A DNA stretch of 5,534 bases, from NCBI GenBank assembly GCA_005882155.1, contig VBCQ01000085.1, positions 1 through 5,534 of the forward strand. Direction: 5' to 3'. Below, piece after piece: positions 1 through 5,534 of the stretch. Numbering within the stretch: position 1 is the stretch's first letter; each line of letters opens with the position of its first letter. The translations under genes and the position numbers were made by a program. Below the pieces are notes generated by a model that had not been told where the DNA came from, made no database searches, and worked only from the letters and a program-made list of their open reading frames with translations. The stretch is from Betaproteobacteria bacterium (GTDB lineage: Bacteria; Pseudomonadota; Gammaproteobacteria; Burkholderiales; Burkholderiaceae_C).

Positions 1-430
1 GGTCCGGATACCAGTCGCCGTGGCGCATCCACTGCCCGCAAAAGCTCGACAGCCGCGACAGCTCGTAGCCTAGCGGCTGCGCCATAGCGGCCGCCCCGGA
101 AGCGTGTCCGGATGTGTCCACGGCGATCGCGCGCTGGATGCTTGTCGCCAGCTCATCGCTGACGCGCTCGTCGGCATCGATGCTCAGCACCCAGCGCCCC
201 TGCGCCAGCGCCAGCGCGCGATTCTTCTGCGCGCCGAAGCCGGGCCAGTCGCTCGTCGTGACGACGCGCGCGCCGAATTGCTCGGCGATCTCACGCGTCG
301 CGTCGGTGCTCGCCGAATCGACGACGATCCACTCGTCGGCGAACGCCACCGAGCCGAGACAGCCGGCGACGTTGTGCGCTTCGTTGCGCGTGATGAGGAT
401 GACCGACAGCGTGATGGGACGCATGAGCAT
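1..430 (-). CDS. Family 2 glycosyltransferase, WaaE/KdtX-like (LPS core), C-terminus cut by window edge
   Basis: The reverse strand reads open from ATG at 430 to the left edge: 143 codons of a protein usually about 250 residues long. It has a GT-A fold nucleotide-sugar domain: SVILITRNEAHN at residues 9-20, VVDSASTDAT (36-45) with the nucleotide-binding Asp, WPGFGAQKNRAL (62-73), and the DXD-type metal site SIDADER (83-89). SSFCGQWMRHGDWYPD (128-143) follows. The WPGFG.QKN, SIDADER and FCG.WMRH..WYPD blocks together are typical of the WaaE/KdtX branch, which adds a sugar (glucose in enterobacterial WaaE) to the inner core of LPS at the cytoplasmic face of the inner membrane. The sugar here cannot be told from sequence. 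A second ATG at 424 is an equally possible start; neither has a clear Shine-Dalgarno. It is divergent from msbA, which supports an LPS role. Confidence 0.88.
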   Translation of the reverse strand, partial: MLMRPITLSVILITRNEAHNVAGCLGSVAFADEWIVVDSASTDATREIAEQFGARVVTTSDWPGFGAQKNRALALAQGRWVLSIDADERVSDELATSIQRAIAVDTSGHASGAAAMAQPLGYELSRLSSFCGQWMRHGDWYPD

Positions 431-506
431 GGTGCGAGGGCAGGCGATTGTAGGCAGCGCCAACGGGCGTCGGGCTTCGCGCCGAGCGGCCCGATAATCC
501 CGCCCC
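431..506. promoter_or_regulatory. Divergent intergenic region with candidate promoters for the WaaE-like gene and msbA
   Basis: This 76-base gap separates two divergent genes, so promoters in both directions are expected. On the plus strand GATAAT (493-498, 5 of 6 to TATAAT) lies only 8 bases before the msbA ATG, which would give an almost leaderless transcript. On the minus strand TACAAT (complement of 447-452, 5 of 6) lies 16 bases before the ATG at 430. Neither has a convincing -35 box at 16-18 bases, and no operator-like repeat is visible. Assignment rests on position and the -10-like hexamers only. Confidence 0.3.
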
Positions 507-1316
507 ATGACCTCACCCGTGTTGCCGCTGAAAGCACGCCTGGCGCGCATCGCGCCGTTCTTTCGCACCAGCCGGCCCGGTTTCGTGCTCGCCATCGTCG
601 GCTCGCTGGTCGGCGCACTCACCGAGCCGGCGATCCCGGCGCTGTTGAAGCTCTTGCTCGACCGCGGTTTCGCCGACCGCCATCTCTCGCTGTGGCTGGT
701 GCCGGTGGCGATCATCGGTCTGTTCGCGATCCGCGGGCTGGCTGGCTTTCTCGCGCAGTACGGACTCGCGTGGGCGGCGAACCGCGGCATGCTGACGATG
801 CGCGAGGCGATGTTCAAGCGCGTGCTCGATTCCGAGCCCGCCCTCTTCACCCGCAACACCGCGAGCAGCCTCATCAACACGCTGACCTACGAGGTGCAAA
901 ACGGCGCGAACCAGCTCGTCTATTCGCTGCAGTCGCTGGTGAAGGACTCGCTGACGCTGGTCGCGATGCTCGTCTACCTGCTGTACTTGAACTGGCAGCT
1001 CAGCATGTTCGTCGGCGTGCTCTTCCCCGCGGTCGCGTGGATCATGCGGGTGCTCAGCAAGCGGCTGCACCGGCTCACCGTCGAGGGCCAGCACGCGACC
1101 GATGAGCTCGCCTACGTCGTCGAAGAGAACGTGCTCGCCTGGCGCATCGTGCGGCTGCACGGCGCCGAGCGCGTCGAGGGCGCGCGCTTCGCCGCCGTGA
1201 GCGGCCGGCTGCGCCGGCTGGCGGTGAAGATCGTCGTCTCGCAGTCGATGATGACGCCGATCACGCAGGTCCTCGCTGCCGCGGCGCTCAGCGCGGTCAT
1301 CGTGATCGCGATCTGA
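507..1316 (+). CDS. msbA: MsbA lipid A flippase, N-terminal membrane domain (truncated after TM5)
   Basis: These 269 residues match the transmembrane half of MsbA, the homodimeric ABC exporter that flips lipid A-core from the inner to the outer leaflet of the inner membrane. Hydrophobic segments lie at about 26-47 (TM1), 61-85 (TM2), 141-161 (TM3), 164-181 (TM4) and 248-269 (TM5). Between TM4 and TM5 the coupling-helix region (YVVEENVLAWRIVRLHGAE, 203-221) is well conserved. The frame then stops at TGA 1314-1316, directly after TM5. The periplasmic TM5-TM6 loop and most of TM6 are absent from both this frame and the next, and this piece has no ATPase domain. The start at 507 has no clear Shine-Dalgarno. 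A full MsbA is usually about 580-600 residues; the two pieces total 557. Alone this product cannot be a working flippase. It is best read as the 5' part of a broken msbA, or as one subunit of a split transporter. Confidence 0.85.
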   Translation: MTSPVLPLKARLARIAPFFRTSRPGFVLAIVGSLVGALTEPAIPALLKLLLDRGFADRHLSLWLVPVAIIGLFAIRGLAGFLAQYGLAWAANRGMLTMREAMFKRVLDSEPALFTRNTASSLINTLTYEVQNGANQLVYSLQSLVKDSLTLVAMLVYLLYLNWQLSMFVGVLFPAVAWIMRVLSKRLHRLTVEGQHATDELAYVVEENVLAWRIVRLHGAERVEGARFAAVSGRLRRLAVKIVVSQSMMTPITQVLAAAALSAVIVIAI

Positions 1317-1321
1317 TGCTG
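1304..1321 (+). other. msbA break: palindrome followed by TGATG stop/start overlap
   Basis: The membrane-domain frame ends in the perfect 10-base palindrome GATCGCGATC (1304-1313), immediately followed by TGATG, in which the TGA stop (1314-1316) shares a base with the ATG (1316-1318) of the ATPase-domain frame. Read in that second frame, CTG ATG CTG GTC from 1313 gives LMLV, which matches the end of TM6 (family pattern about AMLML.(S/A)P.KHL). Against that family pattern, recalled and not aligned here, about 20-21 codons are missing. The frame offset requires a loss of 3n+1 bases, so roughly 61-64. Confidence 0.6.
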
Positions 1322-2182
1322 GTCGCGCCGATCAAGCACTTGTCCGAAGTCGCGAGCCCGATCACGCGCGGTCTCGCGGCACTCGACCGCGGTGTCGCGC
1401 TGGTCGACGCCACGCCGGCCGAAGCCGGTGGCGGATTCGATCCCGGGCGATCCAGCGGCCACATCGAGCTGCGCGGCGTCTCGCTGCGCTACCGCGACGA
1501 CCAGGCGCCCGCCCTCGACGCGGTCGATCTCGAGCTGCATGCCGGCGAGACCGTCGCTCTCGTCGGCCCGTCGGGCGGCGGCAAGTCGACGCTCGTCAAT
1601 CTGCTGCCGCGCTTCATCGAGCCGACCTCCGGTACGCTGCTGCTCGACGGCACGCCACTCGCGCAGTGGGACGTGAGCGCGCTGCGCCGCCAGTTCGCGC
1701 TGGTGAGCCAGGACGTCGTGCTGTTCAACGACAGCGTCGCGGCCAACGTCTCGCTCGGCGGCCCGGTCGACAGCGAGCGCGTGCGCGAGGCGTTGAAGGG
1801 CGCGAACCTGCTCGACTTCGTCGACACGCTGCCACAGAGCATCGATTCGATGGTCGGCCACAACGGCAGCGAGTTGTCGGGCGGGCAGCGCCAGCGCCTT
1901 GCGATCGCGCGCGCGATCTACAAGAACGCGCCGATCCTGATCCTCGACGAGGCGACCTCGGCGCTTGATTCGGAAAGCGAGCGGCTGGTGCAGCAGGCAC
2001 TGGAGACGCTGATGCGCGGGCGCACCAGCCTTGTCATCGCACACCGGCTGTCGACCATCGAGCGCGCCGACCGCATCGTCGCGCTCGAAGCCGGCCGCGT
2101 CGTCGAGCAGGGAAGCCATGCTGCGCTGCTGGCGCACGGCGGGCTGTACGCTCGGCTGCATGCCTTGCAATTCAGGAGCTAG
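1316..2182 (+). CDS. msbA: MsbA lipid A flippase, C-terminal ATPase domain (separate frame)
   Basis: These 288 residues begin at the cytoplasmic end of TM6 (MLVAPIKHLSEV) and contain a complete ABC ATPase. Visible parts are the A-loop Tyr59, Walker A GPSGGGKS (84-91), Q-loop Gln132, signature LSGGQRQRLAIARAI (187-201), Walker B ILILDE with catalytic Glu212, D-loop SALD (215-218) and H-loop His243. All ATP-hydrolysis residues are intact, so this part shows no decay. Its frame differs from that of the membrane domain, and its ATG overlaps the preceding TGA as TGATG. No Shine-Dalgarno is seen before 1316, so any translation would rely on reinitiation from the upstream piece. If made, it would be a soluble ATPase with only a stub of TM6. 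The TAG stop is 2 bases before the next gene. Confidence 0.87.
   Translation: MLVAPIKHLSEVASPITRGLAALDRGVALVDATPAEAGGGFDPGRSSGHIELRGVSLRYRDDQAPALDAVDLELHAGETVALVGPSGGGKSTLVNLLPRFIEPTSGTLLLDGTPLAQWDVSALRRQFALVSQDVVLFNDSVAANVSLGGPVDSERVREALKGANLLDFVDTLPQSIDSMVGHNGSELSGGQRQRLAIARAIYKNAPILILDEATSALDSESERLVQQALETLMRGRTSLVIAHRLSTIERADRIVALEAGRVVEQGSHAALLAHGGLYARLHALQFRS
2174..2178 (+). promoter_or_regulatory. Shine-Dalgarno AGGAG for the peroxidase-related gene
   Basis: AGGAG lies 6 bases before the ATG at 2185 and inside the last codons of the msbA ATPase frame (TAG stop at 2180-2182). It fixes the start of the downstream gene. It is the only clear ribosome binding site I see before any start in this window. 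Confidence 0.75.
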
Positions 2183-2184
2183 CC

Positions 2185-2769
2185 ATGGCGCATCCGATCA
2201 GCCGCTTTCCGATTCCATCTTTGGACAGCCTGCCTACTGATGTGCGACAGAAGATCGCCGAGGTGCACGAGAAGGCCGGCTTCGTCCCGAATGTCTTTCT
2301 GACGCTCGCCCATCGTCCCGACGAGTTCCGCGCCTTCGTCGCGTATCACGACGCGCTGCTGCTGCGCGAGTCAGGCCTGACCAAGGGCGAGAAGGAAATG
2401 ATCATCGTCGCGACCAGCGGCGCGAACAATTGCCTCTACTGCGTCGTCGCGCATGGCGCGATCCTGCGCGTCTACGAGAAGAATGCGCTCGTCGCCGACC
2501 AGGTCGCAGTCAACTACCGCAAGGCCGACATCACGCCGCGCCAGAAGGCGATGCTCGCGTTCGCGATGAAGGTCTGCACCGACTCCGCATCGCTCGGCGA
2601 GGCCGACTTCGCGGCGCTGCGCGAGCACGGCTTCAGCGACGAGGACTCGTGGGATATCGCTGCGATCACGGCCCTCTTCGGTTTGTCCAACCGCATGGCC
2701 AATGTGGCGTCGATGCGGCCGAACGACGAGTTCTACTTGATGGGTCGCGTGCCGCGCGCCAAGGCCTGA
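2185..2769 (+). CDS. Peroxidase-related protein, AhpD-like / carboxymuconolactone decarboxylase fold
   Basis: This 194-residue soluble protein carries the AhpD active-site pattern CxxCxxxH in NNCLYCVVAHGAILR: Cys83, Cys86 and His90. Glu71 sits 12 residues before the first Cys, the same spacing as the proton-relay Glu in AhpD. The N-terminal part (PEV-like region around residues 11-60, with HEKAGFVPNVFLTLAHRPDEFRAF) and the overall length match the 'uncharacterized peroxidase-related enzyme' group rather than AhpD itself. Known family chemistry is thiol-dependent peroxide reduction; the physiological substrate and electron donor are not known for this group. No signal peptide or membrane segment is seen, so it should be cytoplasmic. 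It starts 2 bases after the msbA stop with a good AGGAG at 2174-2178, and is followed 17 bases later by a glycosyltransferase, so it is probably co-transcribed with LPS genes without an evident functional link. Confidence 0.87.
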   Translation: MAHPISRFPIPSLDSLPTDVRQKIAEVHEKAGFVPNVFLTLAHRPDEFRAFVAYHDALLLRESGLTKGEKEMIIVATSGANNCLYCVVAHGAILRVYEKNALVADQVAVNYRKADITPRQKAMLAFAMKVCTDSASLGEADFAALREHGFSDEDSWDIAAITALFGLSNRMANVASMRPNDEFYLMGRVPRAKA

Positions 2770-2786
2770 GCGGCGCGCCCCCGTCG

Positions 2787-3848
2787 ATGCCGCTCGCCAT
2801 CTCGAACCATGCGCTGCGCCTGAGCGGCGGCGTCGAGCGCTACGCGTTGACGCTGGTGCGCGGGCTTCACGAGCGCGGCATCCGGCCGGTGGTGGTGGCG
2901 AAGAGCTTCGATGATTCGCTGCCCGAAGTCGGCTGGGTCGACGCGGTTCGCGTGCCGGTGAACTTCGTGCCGGGCAAGCTGCGCGATCTGTGGTTCGACT
3001 GGCGGCTTCGCCGCTTGAAATCCAAGCTGGACTTGCGGCCCTTGATCGCCTGCAACCAGACCGGCGCGGCCGACATCGCGATTTGCGGCAGCACGCATCC
3101 CGGCTATCTCGAAGCGATGCAGCTGCCGACGCGGCGCAGCGACCAGTGGAAGATCGCGCTCGAGCGAAGCCATCTCGAGAACGCGCGAGTCATCGTCGCC
3201 CATTCGCGCTTGATGGCCGAGCAGGTGCAGCGCTTCTACGGCATCGCGGCCGAGAAGATCGAGGTGCTGTACCCGCCGGTCGATGGCGAGCGCTTTCAGG
3301 TTGTCATCGATGCGCAGCGGCGCTCGCTTCGTGAGCGCATCGGGCTGCCTCACGATCGCGCAACGTTTCTGCTCGTGTCCACCGGCCATCGCCGCAAGGG
3401 GCTCGATCAACTCGTCGTCTTCTTTCGCAACACCGACCTGCCCGCTTGTCTCGTGGTCGCCGGCCGGCCGATCGATGCGGTGTCACCGAACATTCGCTAC
3501 CTCGGATACCGCAGCGACATCGAAGACGTCTACCGCGCGGCGGACTTCACGGTCATCGCGTCGCGCTTCGAGCCTTTCGGCCTGGTCGGCGTCGAGTCGG
3601 TTCTGTGCGGCACGCCGATCGTCGTCGCCGACAACGTCGGCTGCGCCGAGGTCGTTCGCGATGCGGGCTCATTGCGCTTCGCGCTCGCCGATGCGGCGTC
3701 GTTCGAGCGCGCGATTCGCGAGGCGATCGATCGTTGGCGTCGAGGCACGCATCGCGTTGCCGACCCGCATGCTGCATTGAGCTACTACCCGGGCGTGCAG
3801 ACGCACCTCGACGCGCTGCTGCGTCATGCCGCGCGGATCAGCGCTTGA
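2787..3848 (+). CDS. GT-B glycosyltransferase, group 1 (GT4-like), probably LPS core or surface glycan
   Basis: This 353-residue protein has the two Rossmann domains of a GT-B retaining glycosyltransferase. The acceptor domain opens with MPLAISNHALRLSGGVERYA (1-20), where the GG loop is the usual glycine-rich site. The donor domain has LVSTGHRRKGLDQLV (196-210, with the K of the donor site), and EPFGLVGVE (262-270), the EX7E motif, followed by CGTPIVVADNVGCAEVV (274-290). No membrane segment or signal peptide is seen, so it likely acts at the cytoplasmic face of the inner membrane. Donor and acceptor sugars cannot be inferred. The start is chosen at 2787 because similarity begins there with a normal N-terminus; the frame stays open further upstream but that part is the shadow of the peroxidase-related gene. 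No Shine-Dalgarno is obvious, so translation may be coupled to the gene 17 bases upstream. The last 11 bases overlap the convergent methyltransferase gene. Confidence 0.88.
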   Translation: MPLAISNHALRLSGGVERYALTLVRGLHERGIRPVVVAKSFDDSLPEVGWVDAVRVPVNFVPGKLRDLWFDWRLRRLKSKLDLRPLIACNQTGAADIAICGSTHPGYLEAMQLPTRRSDQWKIALERSHLENARVIVAHSRLMAEQVQRFYGIAAEKIEVLYPPVDGERFQVVIDAQRRSLRERIGLPHDRATFLLVSTGHRRKGLDQLVVFFRNTDLPACLVVAGRPIDAVSPNIRYLGYRSDIEDVYRAADFTVIASRFEPFGLVGVESVLCGTPIVVADNVGCAEVVRDAGSLRFALADAASFERAIREAIDRWRRGTHRVADPHAALSYYPGVQTHLDALLRHAARISA

Positions 3849-4905
3849 ACGCGATCAGCGTGATCGATTCGGCATGCGCCGGATCGGTGAGCGCGGCGCG
3901 GTCCAACGCCTTGCCTTCGCGCCGCGCCGCGCGGCGGCGGGCACGGTCGTTCTGATACGGGTCGCGGCCCTCGGCCATCGCAGTGCTTTGCTCGATGTAG
4001 AAGGCCGCGTCGAGCTGCGGCGGCAGCAGTTGCGCAGCGGCGAAACCGGCGCGCGTCAGCGCTGAGCTCAGGCTCGCCGCATTGAACATCACCAGATGGC
4101 GCGGCGCTTCAAGCCCGCGCCAGGCGACGCCAAAGCGCTCGGCGCCACGCGAATCGATGTTGGGCGTCTGCAGCCAGATGCGGCCGCCCGGTCGCAACGC
4201 AGCATGCAAACGCCGCAGCACCGCGATCGGATCGTGCAGGTGCTCGATGACATGGCTGAGCGTGATTTGCGCGAGGCTCACTTGTGGCAACGGCGCTGTG
4301 TCGACGCCGCCGATGAAAACATCGAAGCCTTGCCGCTGCGCCGTTTGCGCGGACTGCGGATCGAACTCGATGCCGCGTGCGCGATAACCGAGTGCGCGTG
4401 CGACGCGCAGGAAGCCGCCGTCGCCGCATCCGACATCGAGCAGCTCATCCGCTTCCGATTGCGGACCCGGCAAGTGACGAATGAATTGGCCGGCACGCGC
4501 ACGCCGCCACGCGCTCGCGTCGATCAAGCGCCCGATGAGTGGCCACACGCCGCGCTGATGGTGAGCGTACGCACGCGCGTAGTGGCTCAGGTGCATGGCA
4601 CGCTTGAACCAGAGATCGGGCCGATCGCCGGGCACGAGAAAGTTCTTCGCCGGCTCGCCGGCGTGGGTGTAGTAGCGGCTGTAGGCGCGACCAATCGACG
4701 CCGCGGTCGGTCGCGGGTCGAGATACGCCGCGTCGCAACCCATGCAACGCCACAGCGTCCAGCGACCCGGTGCGGCGCGAAACGCCGCATCGACAACCCC
4801 CTCGCGCCACACGACGCGTCGAGCCTCTGCGCAAACCGGACAGGCCGGAACCGACTCGAGGTCCGCGGCGGGCCAGGCATCGGTCGCCTGCGGCAACGCG
4901 CTCAT
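3838..4905 (-). CDS. Class I SAM-dependent methyltransferase with N-terminal zinc ribbon
   Basis: This 355-residue protein starts with a four-cysteine zinc ribbon, CPVC (Cys22, Cys25) and CMGC (Cys54, Cys57), followed by AYLDPRP, a combination common in methyltransferases of sugar and surface-glycan clusters. The Rossmann methyltransferase domain shows motif I LLDVGCGDGGFL (155-166), the acidic ribose-binding residue Glu180 at the end of beta 2, and LSHVIEHLHDP (216-226) followed by LRPGGRIWLQTPN (237-249). The C-terminus (about 310-340) is rich in Arg and Ala and may be a flexible basic tail. The substrate is not evident; a nucleotide sugar or glycan is inferred from the flanking glycosyltransferases. 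ATG 4905 is the only usable start, as a stop lies in frame at 4936-4938 upstream. No Shine-Dalgarno is seen. It is transcribed opposite to both neighbours and its stop lies inside the end of the preceding glycosyltransferase gene. Confidence 0.88.
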   Translation of the reverse strand: MSALPQATDAWPAADLESVPACPVCAEARRVVWREGVVDAAFRAAPGRWTLWRCMGCDAAYLDPRPTAASIGRAYSRYYTHAGEPAKNFLVPGDRPDLWFKRAMHLSHYARAYAHHQRGVWPLIGRLIDASAWRRARAGQFIRHLPGPQSEADELLDVGCGDGGFLRVARALGYRARGIEFDPQSAQTAQRQGFDVFIGGVDTAPLPQVSLAQITLSHVIEHLHDPIAVLRRLHAALRPGGRIWLQTPNIDSRGAERFGVAWRGLEAPRHLVMFNAASLSSALTRAGFAAAQLLPPQLDAAFYIEQSTAMAEGRDPYQNDRARRRAARREGKALDRAALTDPAHAESITLIAFKR

Positions 4906-4964
4906 GCGCAGGGATTCGGTCGCTTCATACGAGAATCATAAGCACAGCATCACGCGCTTCACTC
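4906..4964. promoter_or_regulatory. Divergent intergenic region between methyltransferase and second family 2 glycosyltransferase
   Basis: The 59 bases between two divergent genes contain an A/T-richer patch at 4925-4942, which stands out against the GC-rich surroundings. On the minus strand TATGAT (complement of 4935-4940, 5 of 6 to TATAAT) with GTGAAG (complement of 4957-4962) 16 bases upstream is a possible promoter for the methyltransferase gene. On the plus strand only weak 4-of-6 hexamers are visible (GAGAAT 4931-4936, CATAAG 4937-4942). No operator-like inverted repeat is seen. Confidence 0.3.
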
Positions 4965-5534
4965 ATGCCCGATCCGTCAACGCTCCCCGCCGCCATGAAC
5001 CCGCCGGTCGCGATGCTGGTGATCGCCTACAACCAACGCCAGACGATCGCCGCCGCGATCGAAGGCGCGCTGGCGCAGGACTATGCGCCGCTGACGATCG
5101 TCGTGTCGGACGATGCGTCGACCGACGAGAGCTTCGCGGTGATGCAACGCTCGCTCGACGGCTACGCGGGTCCGCACCGCGTCGTGCTCAACCGCAATCC
5201 GCGCAACCTCGGCGTCGGCGCCCACTTGAGCCACGCGGCATCTCTGTGTCCCGAAGCCGAACTGCTGTTCGTCACGGCCGGCGACGACGTGTCGTTGCCG
5301 CAGCGCTGCCGCGTTGTCGTCGACGCCTGGCTTGCCAATGGCAAGAAGGTCGACCTGATCGCCGCGCCGCTCGAAGATGTCGACGCCGACGAGCGCGTGC
5401 ATGCCGTCATCACGCCGTCGGATCTCGCTCGTTATCGCAATTTGCGCGACTGGCTCGCTGACCCGCCGCATGTGATCGGCGCGGCTCAGGCCTGGACGCG
5501 CCGCCTGCTCGAGCATTACGGTCCGCTTCCCGAG
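4965..5534 (+). CDS. Family 2 glycosyltransferase, C-terminus cut by window edge
   Basis: The frame is open from ATG 4965 to the right edge, 190 codons without a stop. It shows a GT-A nucleotide-sugar domain: VAMLVIAYNQRQTIAAAIEG (15-34), VVSDDASTD (46-54) with the nucleotide-binding Asp pair, NRNPRNLGVGAH (76-87), and FVTAGDD (102-108), the DXD-type metal site. The region after it (LADPPHVIGAAQAWTRRLLEHYGPLPE, in part at 164-180) fits the acceptor side of the fold. The transferred sugar is not evident; a surface glycan or LPS is inferred from the neighbourhood. It differs from the WaaE-like enzyme at the left edge, lacking the WPGFG.QKN block. A second in-frame ATG at 4995 is closer to the first beta strand and may be the true start; no Shine-Dalgarno distinguishes them. 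Confidence 0.85.
   Translation, partial: MPDPSTLPAAMNPPVAMLVIAYNQRQTIAAAIEGALAQDYAPLTIVVSDDASTDESFAVMQRSLDGYAGPHRVVLNRNPRNLGVGAHLSHAASLCPEAELLFVTAGDDVSLPQRCRVVVDAWLANGKKVDLIAAPLEDVDADERVHAVITPSDLARYRNLRDWLADPPHVIGAAQAWTRRLLEHYGPLPE

Noticed and set aside
104..1105. Plus-strand open frame (333 codons) spanning the WaaE-like gene and the start of msbA
   Set aside because: It crosses two divergent, well-supported genes and an intergenic region and has shadow-frame composition.
1300..1320. Programmed ribosomal frameshift joining the two msbA frames
   Set aside because: There is no slippery heptamer, and a shift would still leave about 20 residues of TM5-TM6 missing.
1903..1918. 16-base perfect palindrome GATCGCGCGCGCGATC
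   Set aside because: It encodes the conserved AIARAI just after the ABC signature motif; the symmetry follows from GC-biased codon choice for these residues and needs no separate function.
1112..2170. Long minus-strand open frame (352 codons) opposite the msbA ATPase
   Set aside because: It is antisense to a clear ABC ATPase, has low-complexity R/A/D/Q-rich composition typical of shadow frames in GC-rich DNA, and shows no family motif.
3852..3866. Hairpin CGATCA-GCG-TGATCG just beyond the convergent gene ends, considered as a terminator
   Set aside because: The stem is only 6 bases with no T-run on either side, and it lies within the methyltransferase coding region (residues near SITLIAF).
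4096..4941. Plus-strand open frame (281 codons) opposite the methyltransferase
   Set aside because: The minus strand encodes a recognisable methyltransferase with motif I and zinc ribbon; the plus frame has no motif and Arg/Ala-rich shadow composition.

Overview
The window is high-GC, densely coding bacterial DNA with a strong G/C preference at third codon positions. Gene content (an MsbA-type lipid A flippase next to a WaaE-like glycosyltransferase and further sugar-transfer genes) points to a Gram-negative cell-envelope locus. Protein sequence flavour and codon use suggest a betaproteobacterium, probably Burkholderiales. That placement is inference from family resemblance; there is no rRNA or other marker here.

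Layout, left to right: (1) a family 2 glycosyltransferase on the minus strand, resembling WaaE/KdtX LPS-core enzymes, whose C-terminus lies beyond the left edge; (2) a 76-base divergent intergenic region with two weak -10-like hexamers; (3) a plus-strand run of msbA (in two pieces), a small AhpD-like peroxidase-related gene and a GT-B (GT4-like) glycosyltransferase, spaced 2 and 17 bases apart and probably co-transcribed; (4) a minus-strand class I SAM-dependent methyltransferase with an N-terminal zinc ribbon, overlapping the glycosyltransferase tail to tail by 11 bases; (5) a 59-base divergent intergenic region; (6) a second family 2 glycosyltransferase on the plus strand that runs off the right edge. 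No gap exceeds 80 bases, and I saw no RNA genes, insertion sequences or CRISPR arrays.

The genes fit together as LPS-core or surface-glycan assembly: three glycosyltransferases add sugars, the methyltransferase may modify a sugar or glycan, and MsbA flips lipid A-core across the inner membrane. The peroxidase-related gene has no obvious place in that pathway.

The main anomaly is in msbA. Its membrane domain stops after TM5 at a TGA overlapping an ATG (TGATG). The second frame resumes at the end of TM6 and carries a complete ATPase domain. About 20 residues (the TM5-TM6 loop and most of TM6) are missing, so this is not a simple frameshift. It is either a real deletion, an assembly error, or less likely a functional split transporter. 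I do not see evidence for a wholly new system.
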